A stretch of DNA of 64,000 nt, from the NCBI GenBank assembly GCA_021234155.1, contig JAJEKV010000504.1, forward strand, positions 1 to 64,000. Reading direction: 5' to 3'. Shown here in pieces: positions 46,762-58,085 of this stretch. Both the position numbers and the translations under genes were made by a program. Within the stretch, counting starts at the first letter, position 1. Each line of letters starts with the position of its first letter. The notes beneath the pieces are model-generated. The model saw only the letters and a program-made list of their open reading frames with translations. It did no database searches and was not told the origin of the DNA. This stretch comes from Isoetes taiwanensis (taxonomy: Eukaryota > Streptophyta > Lycopodiopsida > Isoetales > Isoetaceae).

Positions 46762-49700
46762 TGTAACAGATCTGGGCATTTGATGGGCCAGTATATGTAC
46801 TTATGTATGTATGTATACATGTATCCAGCATGAGTTCAGGGTTTTGTCTGTTTGGCAAAAGGATTGTTGCAGAGCATGAAGACAGGGAGAAATTCTGGGC
46901 AGTTTTGGAGCCCGACCTTTGAGGCATCATATCTCGGCAACCCGAGATCCTTTTCAGGTGATTTTTATTTTGCCAGAAAGATCTTCAAGTAAGCTCTCCG
47001 GAATGGGTCTGATAAGGTGGAAACTCATTTGTATGCAAAAGTTATGACAGAAATAGTGATGCTGAATTAGAATTGACTGCACTATGTATGTTCTTCTGCA
47101 GTTTGATTCTTGGAGTTAGAAGACGATCTTTGGAGGCGCAATCAATTGCAAGGGGTCCAGAGGTCTATGAATGAAGAAATTATCAGGTGGGGTTTTGCTT
47201 TTGATCAATTGAGGTATGCTATGAGCTGCCATGATTAGTCTGTACATGATTTTTGCATGCGAATATTTATGATTTTGTTGGAGGCTCATAAGGCTACGGA
47301 AGATAAGTGAGTAGAAACATATCTAGAAGGATTGATTCAGAGGCAAGAAGATCCCCGGGGGATTCACCTCTATGTTAGGGGCATATGGCATGTGCGTGCA
47401 TCAGGTCAGGAGAAACCCCTATGTATACAGCTCGCCCCCCATAGAAACCCCTATGTATACAGTCCTATGTTGTCAGAGCAGAATACCTGATTCCATACTT
47501 TTACACCGAGTCTAAGCACAATGTACCCTACCCTTAACCTTATTTTTACGTCTAGTATTTACTCATGTAGCCTACCCTCTACCTTACATTTACATCCTGC
47601 AGTTAATATTTTCAATGCCACAACTAGTGGTTTTCTAAAGCTTTCCTTCTCGGCTTGACAGAAATAGCATCAGAATCGCATGGGAAAGCACATGTAAAAA
47701 TGTCTATAGTCTGTGAATCACGAATCCTTATAAAGCATTGAATTCCAACATGTATTATGTATATTATGGTCTATGTTGTATATATTCAATATTAAGTATA
47801 TGTTGTCATATTTGAAATAGAATACACTGCCTTTGCATATTATATTAAGTCTTCTTCCACAGCTTAAATCATTTCCACTTTCCATACCTTTACCCATCTT
47901 AAACCTCAGCTTTGCTTTCATGTTTTCTCTCAGTTTCAACACTGAATAGATACTACCACAAAATCTTAGACAATAGCTAGATTAGATTGCGTTGATTGTT
48001 TGGTAATTAGCATCCAGGTCTAATCTAACCTAAGCCTTATACTCCACACTTGACTACTCCGTCAAAGCATGAGAATTTCTGCCCTGGCACTACCCAGGCC
48101 CTGAGCATTCTCTGAACTGCTATTGTAGTACTGCTACATGTTTACAAGGTATTATGCTTTAATGCATCTCCACTTCATTCACATTCGACATTATTCTAGT
48201 ATGTTTAGAGGCATAACCAAATCAGCTTCACGGCCAATTCTTTGGTATATTCTGACTTTCCATGCAGCTTAATATTGGAAACCTTAAGGTAAAGTTCAAA
48301 CTAGAACTCCATAGCAGGTTCTAAGCTGACACTGCTAATGTATTTGCTATTGCATGCACATTTACAACGGTTAAAATCAAGTACTATCTTAGGGTGCATT
48401 AAATGCAAGTACGACCTAAGGCTGCCCAGCTAGTATGTGGCATTCAATTCCTTATTATTAAGCCATCAATGACAATTTATAGCATTTAAGCAAAGCGAAG
48501 GTTAAGATCCTACTTTATGTATCTTAGCCTGCAAGTGTATACCAGCAATTTCCATTCTTATTTTGAGGTACCATGAAGCAAGTAAAAAGCCCCAAATCAT
48601 GTGGCGCGCAGATGGAAGTGCGTAGTAAAAAAAGCTACAATCACTGTATTATTAATCTAAATATCCAGCTTGATGTTAACCATGAATTTAGCTAGATGTC
48701 AAAGCCACAACTACATTTAGAACCAAGTATCAATTTTGTGATAAGGCATAAATAATCACTCCTGCCATAGCCAAGTTCCACGCTCTGCTATCTGCTAGTT
48801 TAGCCATAAGAAATAGTTTTCTAGCATAAAAAAAACATGTGAAATTTTCAGCTGTAAATGCTATGCCCTGGCATAAAATAGAACAGCAAATTCAAACATT
48901 TTGTTTACGTTAGATAGCTGGATTACTGACTGAATCCCTTGATGGTACAACCGTGCAAATGTGGTCATTTTACTGTATGAAAAAAAGCAGACCAAGATCT
49001 AGATGCATCAGCATGTTTTTAATGGCGGAAAGCTTATGGACATGCATCAGATAACCTTCATAAGCCTTTTAGAGAAAGATCTGAACATGTATTATGGTAT
49101 TTAAGGCACCATATGGGGCCGGAATCTGCACAGAAGCACTCTACATCTATTTCCAGCAATTATGTGCCCCTCATGATGCGCGTTGTCCAAACTCAGAGCT
49201 CTTTAAATTGTACATTATTGTTGGAACTGACTCTTCTTTTAACTACTTTGATCTCTGGATGCGGATATGCACCTCCAAAGTCTCATCATTTCCCTCCGGA
49301 GGAACCTATAAACACAAACAAATGGTGCAATATTTATGTTTTGAGCTCCTTGATGATCATGAACAAGAAATATACCCAGAAAACAGCAAACTCAAATCAG
49401 CATTAAAGATCTAGAGACCACTTAGAGGTTCCATCACAAGCACTATATCCATCACAAAATTACTGAAAAAGATGATTGCCAATTCTGATATGCACTATAT
49501 ATGGAAACACAAGCTTTTACTAGTAATGTGATGAACTAACACAAGAGACTGCATTTTTTGCAAAAATGCCAACTGTTCCACACCATGAGAAAATGGGTAT
49601 ATATTCTGTATTATGCATGCTACTTTCCTCATCTTCAAGAATGTAGTACCAGCAAGGTTATTATCATATTTACCTGCACCTAAGCAAACTGTGTGTTCTC

Positions 49701-50310
49701 TTGTTCCTTCAAATCCTGAGCAGATCGTCTTTTTAACACTGCTCCTTTGTCAAGCTTTCCTTAGGATTAAAGAACCACACTGATAAGAGCACAACAAAAT
49801 TGTAGCTAGCTAAAAAAAAATATTAACCAAAAATATGTCGCTGACCTCTGTATTGATTGTTATTTATACTTAAAGTGGGCGAAATTGTAACATCTTCTCC
49901 TGAAACATGTCCAAGCTTTACCCAAAGGCAAAAATGCTATTACTCTGAAATAGTGACTTATATAGCCTTCTTGGCATTTTATCACACTGCATATACAGAA
50001 AGGAAATACCCGTGCATCTTGCTCCTCTTTGAGAACAGGGTTTTCATTGTCAGCTTCTGGAACCTCCATGCAGTCTTGTGTTTTGCTTAATAATAGCCTC
50101 AACCAAAAACTCAAATGTCAGGACACAACTTGTATCCCCAAGGTCTAATTTGCAACATCACTTTTCCTTGACTGAAAAATACAGACCTAATGAACTAATA
50201 ACCTCTTCTACATATGCTCGATTGTAGTCCTTCTCCTTTATGAGACACCTTATCTGAAAGTTTGATGCCAAATATATGGCTGTAGTATTTTAGTAACGGA
50301 CTAAACACTT

Positions 50311-50566
50311 AAGAAGTCTTAGAAATATCAGATAATGATGGCACAACTTTGCCTATCTCAAAGAGCCCTGCCATTTATACAGTTACATTACCTTACTATG
50401 CTGCCGATGAAGGGAAATGAGTCCACATTGCCGATGAAGGCATTAAGAAGTGCTTAGAAATATCAGATAATGATGGCACAACTTTGTCTATCTCAAAGAG
50501 CCTTGCCATTTATACAGTTACGTTACTATGCTGCCGATGAAGGGAAATGAGTCCACATTGCCGATG
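50311..50566. repeat. Tandem duplication, 134 bp, within the DNA transposon
   Basis: 'agaaatatcagataatgatg' to 'ccgatgaag' occurs at 50311-50444 and again from 50445. The sub-motif 'gaaatgagtcca' plus 'cattgccgatgaa' is further repeated at the right edge. Confidence 0.88.
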
Positions 50567-51120
50567 AAAGGAAATGAGTCCAATGAAGGTTAGGAGCCAG
50601 CTTCCATGCACCATTCTTCATAAGAGCAAGCCACATTCTGCAACCAGTTTCAGAAATCCGTTGCCATGATCTTGTATAAAGAACCACCAGTATTTGGAAT
50701 AGAGCTATGGTTTCAAACCTTGTACTACAATAGAACTGTAAAGATCATGAGGCACAAAGGGAACGGGACAAAAAAGTAAAAATAAAAACTACCTCCAGAA
50801 CTCCAAGCACCCTCAAACGTATCTCAGGCAGGCATCAACCAAGATATAAGTCGAAGCCATAACTAAGATATTGCTCTGCAGTAACAAAGAATAGGAAATG
50901 GCGGCAGTATTGGGCTGCAAAATGTGGAAAAAGTCCCTCAAACGTATCTCAAGATATCAGCAACAAAACTCTAGCCTGCAAACGTATTTCTAACTCCTAT
51001 GCCTTGCCAAGAAATGTTGCCGGAACCGTAAAAAAACTTACACCTTGGGTGCCAAAACGTAGGAGCGACCGCAGGTATACGTATTATTTTTTTTTCAAAA
51101 AAACCCCTTCTCCGTCCACG

Positions 51121-51146
51121 CACATGTATTCTACGAAATACATGTG
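51121..51146. repeat. Subterminal hairpin of the DNA transposon
   Basis: 'cacatgtatt' - ctacga - 'aatacatgtg' is a perfect 10 bp inverted repeat immediately inside the right terminal repeat. It may be a transposase-binding or structural site. Confidence 0.85.
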
Positions 51147-53180
51147 TGAACCCCCCGGGAGAAGATCTAAAAATGCTTGGGAAGTGCCAATGTGGGCTTG
51201 AATCAACAGATTTGGCATATCTTGAATCTTCTTTGCTGGACATCTACAAGTTTAGAACTAACCGGATCATGTTTCATTTTATGTTGTTTATATGTATTTA
51301 CTTTTCTCTATGTTGCTTTGGTTTAGTATTTGTTGCTATTCTAAGCAGTTAATTAAGAAATAAACCTTTTGGATGGGGCTCAGTTGCCTTGTATGTGGAT
51401 GAAACCAGTGAAGACTGCCACAGATTGCTCAGAATAGTCACAAGAACAGTAACAGTAAGGAAATCTATTACTTTGAATGATTATAATCTAATTGAATCAG
51501 TATGAAATATAAAGGTTGATAACTTTAAAATGGTAAAGAACCTGACAGATTGACCTATGAGATGGCTCTTAAGTAGATCCTCCTTGATAGAAGTAAAGGA
51601 GAATATGAGCATCTGGGTAGCTAATCGGTGAGTTGAGCGTGAAGCTCAAGAATTGTGTCATCTGTGTTGTTTTGGTTCCTAAAGATGGAGCTATGATCCA
51701 GGATAACGTGGCAAGGATTACATGCAGTTGCGATCATCATGTTACATTGATTCTTAAGTGAAAGTGCTGGGTTTTGAGATTTTCCGTTAGTTATGGAAAG
51801 TAGGCTTTTAATAAAATGTATTAAAACCATAGCTCATCATTGAATTATAGCTATTGAGATGGAACTTTGAAGGTAAGGCATGATTTGGGATTGAATAGTT
51901 TGGCCAAGAGAGTCATAGGAAGCTTATGGGAGCTTTTGAGAATATGGCATGGAACAGTGTTGGCATAACTGATGAAGTACATAGGTGTTGGATTCACATC
52001 AATATGACAACCATGCTTGTGACTTCCTCGACATGTTTGTATTGTGATCATAACGCTCTTGATATGTTGGTAGGTCATAGATCTGCTGGCAAAAGGGCAG
52101 GTTGGATTGCTATCAAGGTTTTCATTGTGGAGTGACTACTTCAACATATATGGGCAACCTCAGCAAGGGGCAGAGTATGATCTAGGCACCTGTGTTTAGT
52201 AAATATTCTAATGAAGATCACATCACATGTCATGGTCTTTGCATGTTGTTTTGATAACTTGATGTCTATTGGGTCCTCCGGGGTCGGACTTCCAGGTTCG
52301 GTGGCCTGGGTAGTTTCGGCATTCTCGTGTCATTTGTGTTCTTTGTATCTATGCGCTGTGACACCGGGCGTGGCCTCCTCACGGGCGTAGCTTCCCGGTG
52401 AGGTTGTACGTCAACTACTGTGACTCCATGGTAAGAGGTCCTCCAGCGCCAGACGTGGGCTGCCTGGGAAGGGTATGCGCATACGAGGTTCACCCCACCA
52501 ACTCCGCCAACGAGGCTCGGAATGTGAGCTGGCTGGGCATTTCTCTGCTAAGAGGGCCTGCATGTAGGTTGATTGAGCTTCCCATTGTCCCGGAGCTATG
52601 TTCTGTTGTTTTGTTATTTTGGCTATGTTCTTTGCTTTTGTCGCTCAGAGTTTGGTATTTCCTTGGATTATGTTGTCATTGTCTAGTACTGTAATCACCT
52701 AGAATCTTTTGTTTGCTTGTGCTTATGTCTTTGTATCCAAGATTCCAGAGTATTTCCATGCATGCAGAGGCAGCCAGGGATCCCCACTTAGTCACGAGGA
52801 CTAACCCCAGTGAGTGCATGTGCAGTGAACAAGCAAGGCAGTGGTTGCGCGGATGGCAGCAATGTAGCTGAGGATCATGGTTGTGATCTGGAGTTAAAAA
52901 GCTTTTGTTTAGCTTGCTTAGCAGTATTTATGTATATATTGAGAGTATTATGGATAGTACATCCTTTGAATTTGTATTCTTGATAGACAGTGGTAATTAT
53001 ATTGTATCTCAGTGAGGATGGATTTCTAGTAATGGTTTAAGCTTCGATTGTGCAAAAGGAAGATTCAATTCTTCACCATAATATCAACCTAGAATTAGTG
53101 GAAGTTTTGACAAGATCTCGAGTTGCCAGGAGGATCAACTCGGCAGGCTCGTCACAACAGAGGAGCCACGAGTAATGCTA

Positions 53181-53233
53181 TCAGTTTTACTGAAAATTTC
53201 CACAAGAAAGTTTATGGTGATTGAAATTCTTCC
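53181..53233 (-). repeat. Right arm of the inverted repeat flanking the LTR element
   Basis: Reverse-complement partner of 43533-43581. The direct phrase 'gccacgag' also occurs on both sides of the LTR element (43589-43596 and 53165-53172). Confidence 0.75.
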
Positions 53234-53599
53234 AATGAAATTTTAACCAGCTTAACATTTCAGTATGTTCTTCACAAGTTCTTGAACTCAGCAGTAGCTA
53301 GATTCAAGGACTAAAAAAGAAGAAGTTAAAAAACAAGCAAGAGTAACAGTTTTGTCTAGGGTTGTCGGTTCCGTCTAGGGCCGCCGGATATGTCTTATCA
53401 TCGGCATCAAACTCTTACGATCGGCATGAAAGCTTCAGAACTTCATCGCCAGAAGCAAAAGCATGAGGGCTCGAAGTTCTTCACAATTGGGGCAGAAACA
53501 GAGTGAGTAGGCATTGCTGCATAGAAATGTCGCCACAATGTCAACATAAAATTTTGCGTTTAAAAAATTAGTTGAAAGAAGGCAAAATTTTAAAATGGT

Positions 53600-54290
53600 T
53601 AAATTTCCCATCCATATGCTGATGATGTGGACCTCCTAGCTTACACTCCGGCAAATATGCAGCACCATCTCGATGCCCTGAACACATTCTGTCAGGCAAC
53701 TGACATGCATCCAACCTACCAAGACTAAGGGAGTCCTTGTATCATCCTCACGCCCTTCAAGAGCCCCCTCCTTCAGTTACTAGGGGAAAATGTGCAAATG
53801 ACATCCACCTACAAGTGGAGATCCCCTCTATTATGCACTGGGACACTTCTATTCGTCAACAAACAGAGGCAGATCGCCACACCTTGAGTTAATAGCTTGA
53901 TGCTTGCTTTCTCGGCAAGCTCTGGGATGTCAGCGCTCTTGAACAGGTCAAGACGACACATTATCAGTGCCACATAAAGTCCACATTAGAAAGGGTTTAG
54001 GGTTTAGGCTACTTGTGTACCCATCTGCCTATGAAAAGGCGCAGACTCATTGCCTCAATTTGGAAAGGTGCACATTGTCTCCGAAGTGAGATAGATAGAT
54101 GGTCTGGGGAGCCATGACGGGACAGGCTTTATCAATGCTGCCAAATGGGAGCCATTGAGGATGAATGCCATACCCTCCAAAGCTATCTAGTGAATGATCG
54201 AATTTGAGAATATTGTGCTGAATTGGTCAGGCCTGGCCAGCCACTCCATGTTGCTCTCAACTCCCAGCCTTCTACTTCTATAAAAGCATC
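53600..54290 (+). pseudogene. LINE reverse-transcriptase fragment
   Basis: The plus strand reads 'HPYADDVDLLAYTPANMQ', 'HLDALNTFCQATDM' and, after frame changes, 'NRGRSPHLE'. 'YADD' is at 53615-53626. This is the second half of a non-LTR RT palm and thumb domain, of a wording different from the 9.7-16 kb LINE and closer to clades where 'LDALxxFC' follows YADD. Several stops are present and no 5' RT blocks were found. Confidence 0.8.
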
Positions 54291-54529
54291 AAGATAATAT
54301 CAGAACACATCATTCAAGAGAGAGAAGCTAAAAGTTTTCGAGATCTATTGAATAACCTACATGTGAATAGTTTAGGCTATCTAGAACCACAATTCCATTC
54401 GTTGACAACAATATAATTTCTCCATTTTGGAACACAACCACCCCAATTCTGGGTCCACACCTAAAAACAACAGTAACAAAAAGACAACATGTCGTCGTTC
54501 CAAAAAATCTACATGTGGTTATGTGGAGA

Positions 54530-55240
54530 TGTGGTTTATTAAGGAGGCGGTGTAGTTTTTTTATGGAGCTATAGTTTTTTTTTTTTGAAGATGTGGTCTT
54601 TTTTTGAGGTGTTGTTTTTTTAAAAGAAGTGTTGCTTTTTTTTTTGAGGGGGTGTTGTTTTTAAGAAGGTGTTGTTTTTTGAGGTGTAGTTTATAACTAG
54701 GTGTAGTTTTAAGCAGTCATTTTTTATGGAAGTATAGTTTTTTCAAGTGTGGTTTATAAGGAGGTATAGTTTTTAAGTAGTTGTTTTTTAAGGAAGTATG
54801 GTTTTCTGAAGTGGTATGATTTTTTTCAATCGAGGTGTTGTTTTTTAAGGTGTCGTTTATAAGTGGGTGTAGTTTTTAAATAGCTGTTTTTTAAAGAAGT
54901 AAGGTTTTTTGAAGTGTGGTTTATAAGCGGGTGTAGTTTCTAAGTGGTTGTTTTTTAATGAAGTATGGTTTTTTGAAGTGGTGTAGTTTATAACTAGGTG
55001 TAGTTTTTAAGAAGCTATTTTTAAGGAAGTATGATTTTTTTAGGTGTGGTTTATATAACTAGGTATAGTTTTTAAGTAGCTGTTTTAAAGTAAGTATGGT
55101 TTTTTGAGGTGTGGTTTTTTAGCAGGTGTAGTTTTTAAGTGGTTGTTTTTTACAGAAGTGTGGTTTTCTGAAGTGGTGTAGTTTTTACGTAGCTAGTTCT
55201 TAAGGAAGTATGGTTTTTTGAGGCTATTTCTTAAGCAAAG
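54530..55240. repeat. T/G-rich minisatellite, about 64 bp unit
   Basis: Repeated phrases are 'ggtgtagtttttaagta', 'gttgttttttaaggaag' and 'tatggttttttgaagtg' with 'gtggtttataag', recurring about every 64-66 bp for around ten degenerate copies. There is strong strand asymmetry (almost no C on the plus strand). Confidence 0.88.
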
Positions 55241-55334
55241 CACCACCACCTGGAATATTGTTTGTGCGCTCAACTTTGGGAATGTATCGTATTGTTTTAC
55301 ATTCGTGAAAAATAACTTCAACGGTTAGATCCAA

Positions 55335-58085
55335 CATGGCTCAAACATGCCATGTGGGCTCCAACATGCCAATTAGGTGCCAACATGCCAAGATGGCTCA
55401 AGCATGCCACCTAGGCACCAACATGCCACCTAGGCTCAAACATGCCAAGGTGGCTTAAATATGCCATGCGGGCTCCTATATGCCACCTATAGGCTCCAAC
55501 ATGCCACATAGGCTCCAACATGCCACCTAGGCTCCAACATGACACCTAGGCTCAAACATGCCAAGGTGGCTCAAACATGCCACATGGGCTTCATGCCACC
55601 TAGGCTCCAACATGTCAAGGTGGCTCAAACATGCCGGTGGGCTCCAACATGCCACGTAGGCTCCAACCCCGCCAAACCGGCTCAAACATGCCGCCCTAGG
55701 CACCAACATGCCACCAAGGCTCAAACATGTCAAGGTGGCTCAAACATGCCACACGGGCTCCACTACACCACCTATGCCAAGGTGGCTCAAACATGCCACC
55801 TAGGCTCCAACATGCCACCTAGGCTAAAACATGCCAAGGTGTATGCCATGCGAGCTCCAACATGCTAATGTGGCTCAAAAATGCCATGGTGGCTCCTACA
55901 TGCCACCTAGGCTCCAACATTCCAAGGTGGCTCAAACATGCCCGTGGGCTCCAACATACCATACCACCTAGGGCTCCAACATGCCACCTAGGCTCAAACA
56001 TGCCAAGGTGGCTCAAACATGCCACGTGGGCTCCAACATGTCACCTAGGCTCCAACATGCCAAGGTGGCTCAAACATGCCATGTGGGCTCCAACATGCCA
56101 CCTAGCCAACATGCCAAGGTGGCTCAAACATGCCAAGGTGGCCCAAACATGCCACATGCCACCTGGGCTCCAACATGCCAAGGTTTCTCAAACATGCCAC
56201 CTAGGATCCAACATGCCAAGGTGGCTCAACATGCCATGTGGGCTCCAACATAACATCTAGGCTCAAACATGCCAAGGTAGCTCAAACATGCCATGTGGGC
56301 TCCAACATGCCACCTAGGCTCCAACATGCCAACATGCCTCAAATATGCCATGTAGGCTCCAACATGCCAAGGTGGCTCAAACATGCCCGAGGGATCCAAC
56401 ATGCCACCTAGGCTCCAAACCGCCAAGGTGGCTCAAGCATGTCAGCCTAGGCACCAATATGCCACCAAAGCTCAAACATGCCAAGGTGGCTCAAACATGC
56501 CACCTAGGCTCCAACATGCCACATAGGCTCCAACATGCCACATAGGCTCAAGCATGCCACGTGGGCTTCCAACATGCCACCTAGACTCCAACATGCCACC
56601 TAGGCTCCAACATGCCACCTAAGCTCAAACATGCCAAGGTGTCTAAAACATGCCAGGGCTCCAACATGCCAAGGTGGCTCAAACATGCCACGTGGGCTCC
56701 CAACATGCCACCTAGGCTCCAACATGCCACCTAGGCTCCAACGTGCCACCTAGGCTCAAACATGCCAAGGTGTCTCAAACATGCCACGAGGGCTCCAACA
56801 TGCCAAGGTGGCTCAAACATGCCACATGGGCTCCAACATGCCACCTAGGCTCCAACATAAGGTGGCTCAAACATGCCAAGGTGGCTCAAATATGCCTGCG
56901 GGCTCAAACATGCCAAGGTGGCTCAAATATGCCACGCGGGCTCCAACATGCCAAGGTGGCTCAAAGATGCCACCTAGGCTCCAACGTGCCACATAGGCTC
57001 CAACATGCCAAGGTGGCTCAAACATGCCACGTGGGCTCCCAACATGCCACCTAGGCTCCAACATGCGAAGGTGGCTCAAACATGCCACCTAGACTCCAAC
57101 ATGCCAAGGTGGCTCAAACATGCCACGGGCTCCAACATGCCACCTAGGCTCCAACATGCCAAGGTGGCTGAAATGTGCCACGTGGGCTCCAACATGCCAC
57201 CTAGGCTCCAACATCTCACCTAGGCTCAAACATGCCAAGGTGGCTTAAACAAGCCGCCTAGGCTCCAAAATGCCATGCAGGTTCCAACATGCCACCTAGG
57301 CCCCAACATGCCAAGGTGGCTCAAACATGGCATGTGGGCTCCAACATGCCACCTAGGCTCCAACATGTCAAGGTGGCTCAAACATGCCACCTAGGCTCCA
57401 ACATGCCACCTTAGCTTTAACATGCCAAGGTGGCTCAAACATGGCACATGGGCTCCAACATGCCACCTCGGCTCCAACATGCCAAGGTGGCTCAAACATG
57501 CCACCTAGGCTCTGAAATGCCCGCTGGACTCGGACATGCCGCCTAGACTCCAACATGCTAAGATGGACAAACATGACACGTGGGTTCCACCATGCCACCT
57601 AGGCTCCAACATGTTAAGGTGGCTCAAACATGACACATGGGCTCCAGCATGCCAAACCTCAGCTTCAACATGCCAAAGTGGCTCAAACTTGCCACCTAGG
57701 CTCCTAAATGCCACATTGGCTCCAACATGCTAAGGTGGACAAACATGAACACGAGGGGCTCCACCATGCCACCTAGGCTTCCACATGCCAAGGTGGCTCA
57801 AACATGCCATGTGGGCTCCAACATGCCACCTAGGCTCCCACATGCCAAGGTGGCTCAAACATGACACATGTTGTGAACATGCCAAGATGGCTCAAACATG
57901 CCACATAGGCTCCAACATGCCACGTAGGCTCAAACATGCCACGTGGGCTTCCACATGCCACATAGGCTCCAACATGCGACCTAGTCTCAAACATGCCAAG
58001 GTGGCTCAAATATGCCACACGGCCTCCAACATGCCACCTAGGCTTCATCATGACAAGGTGGCTCAAACATGTCATGTGGGCTCCA
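55335..58085. repeat. Large 19 bp minisatellite with 57 bp higher-order unit
   Basis: The unit is ATGCCA-NNNN-GGCTC-M-AAC (19 bp), where NNNN is mostly CCTA, AGGT, CGTG or TGTG and M is A or C. Example: 55981-56094 is six consecutive 19-mers. CCTA, AGGT and CGTG types often follow each other in fixed order, giving a 57 bp (3 x 19) super-unit that equals 19 codons. About 140 units are present. Many long ORFs on both strands (period 19 residues) come from this and are not genes. Confidence 0.97.

Larger units (their letters stand above)
47354..51159. mobile_element. Non-autonomous DNA transposon, 8 bp TSD (hAT-like)
   Basis: Ends are 'cccgggggattcac' (47354-47367) and 'gtgaaccccccggg' (51146-51159), a 14 bp terminal inverted repeat with one mismatch. 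The target 'agaagatc' is duplicated at 47346-47353 and 51160-51167, and the uninterrupted 5' LTR has it once. An 8 bp duplication is typical of hAT elements, although Mutator-type is possible. No transposase motif was seen in 3.8 kb. Two copies of 'gaaacccctatgtatacag' lie near the left end (47412-47430, 47444-47462), and a 10 bp-arm hairpin near the right end. Confidence 0.9.
43601..53156 (+). mobile_element. Non-autonomous LTR retrotransposon with very long LTRs, nested insertion
   Basis: Both LTRs begin 'tgtaacagatctgggca' and end 'gtcaca' (TG...CA). Just inside the 5' LTR is 'tggtatcagagc' (46167-46178), the initiator-Met tRNA primer-binding sequence. Just before the 3' LTR is the purine-rich 'agaaggggaga' (46750-46760). 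The internal region is only 597 bp and has no gag or pol motif, so the element depends on proteins from a relative. Candidate target duplication is 'gcaga' (43596-43600) versus 'acaga' (53157-53161), one mismatch. The flanking 5' and 3' LTRs differ by a few bases per hundred by eye, implying moderate age. Confidence 0.93.
46762..53156 (+). repeat. 3' LTR, split by a DNA transposon
   Basis: 46762-47353 and 51168-53156 together match the 5' LTR along its whole length. Removing the 3806 bp insertion and one 8 bp duplication leaves about 2581 bp, against 2564 bp in the 5' LTR. The corresponding uninterrupted site is 44184-44191. Confidence 0.93.

Noticed and set aside
47354-51159. Helitron assignment for the 3.8 kb insertion (right-end hairpin)
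   Set aside because: An 8 bp target duplication and terminal inverted repeats are present, which Helitrons lack.
44577-52694. Paired ORFs (for example 44577-44837 and 51621-51830; 45278-45571 and 52266-52493)
   Set aside because: They are the same LTR sequence occurring twice; none has a protein motif.
55335-58085. CRISPR-like array
   Set aside because: Units are contiguous with no unique spacers, no cas genes are near, and the context is a plant nuclear genome.
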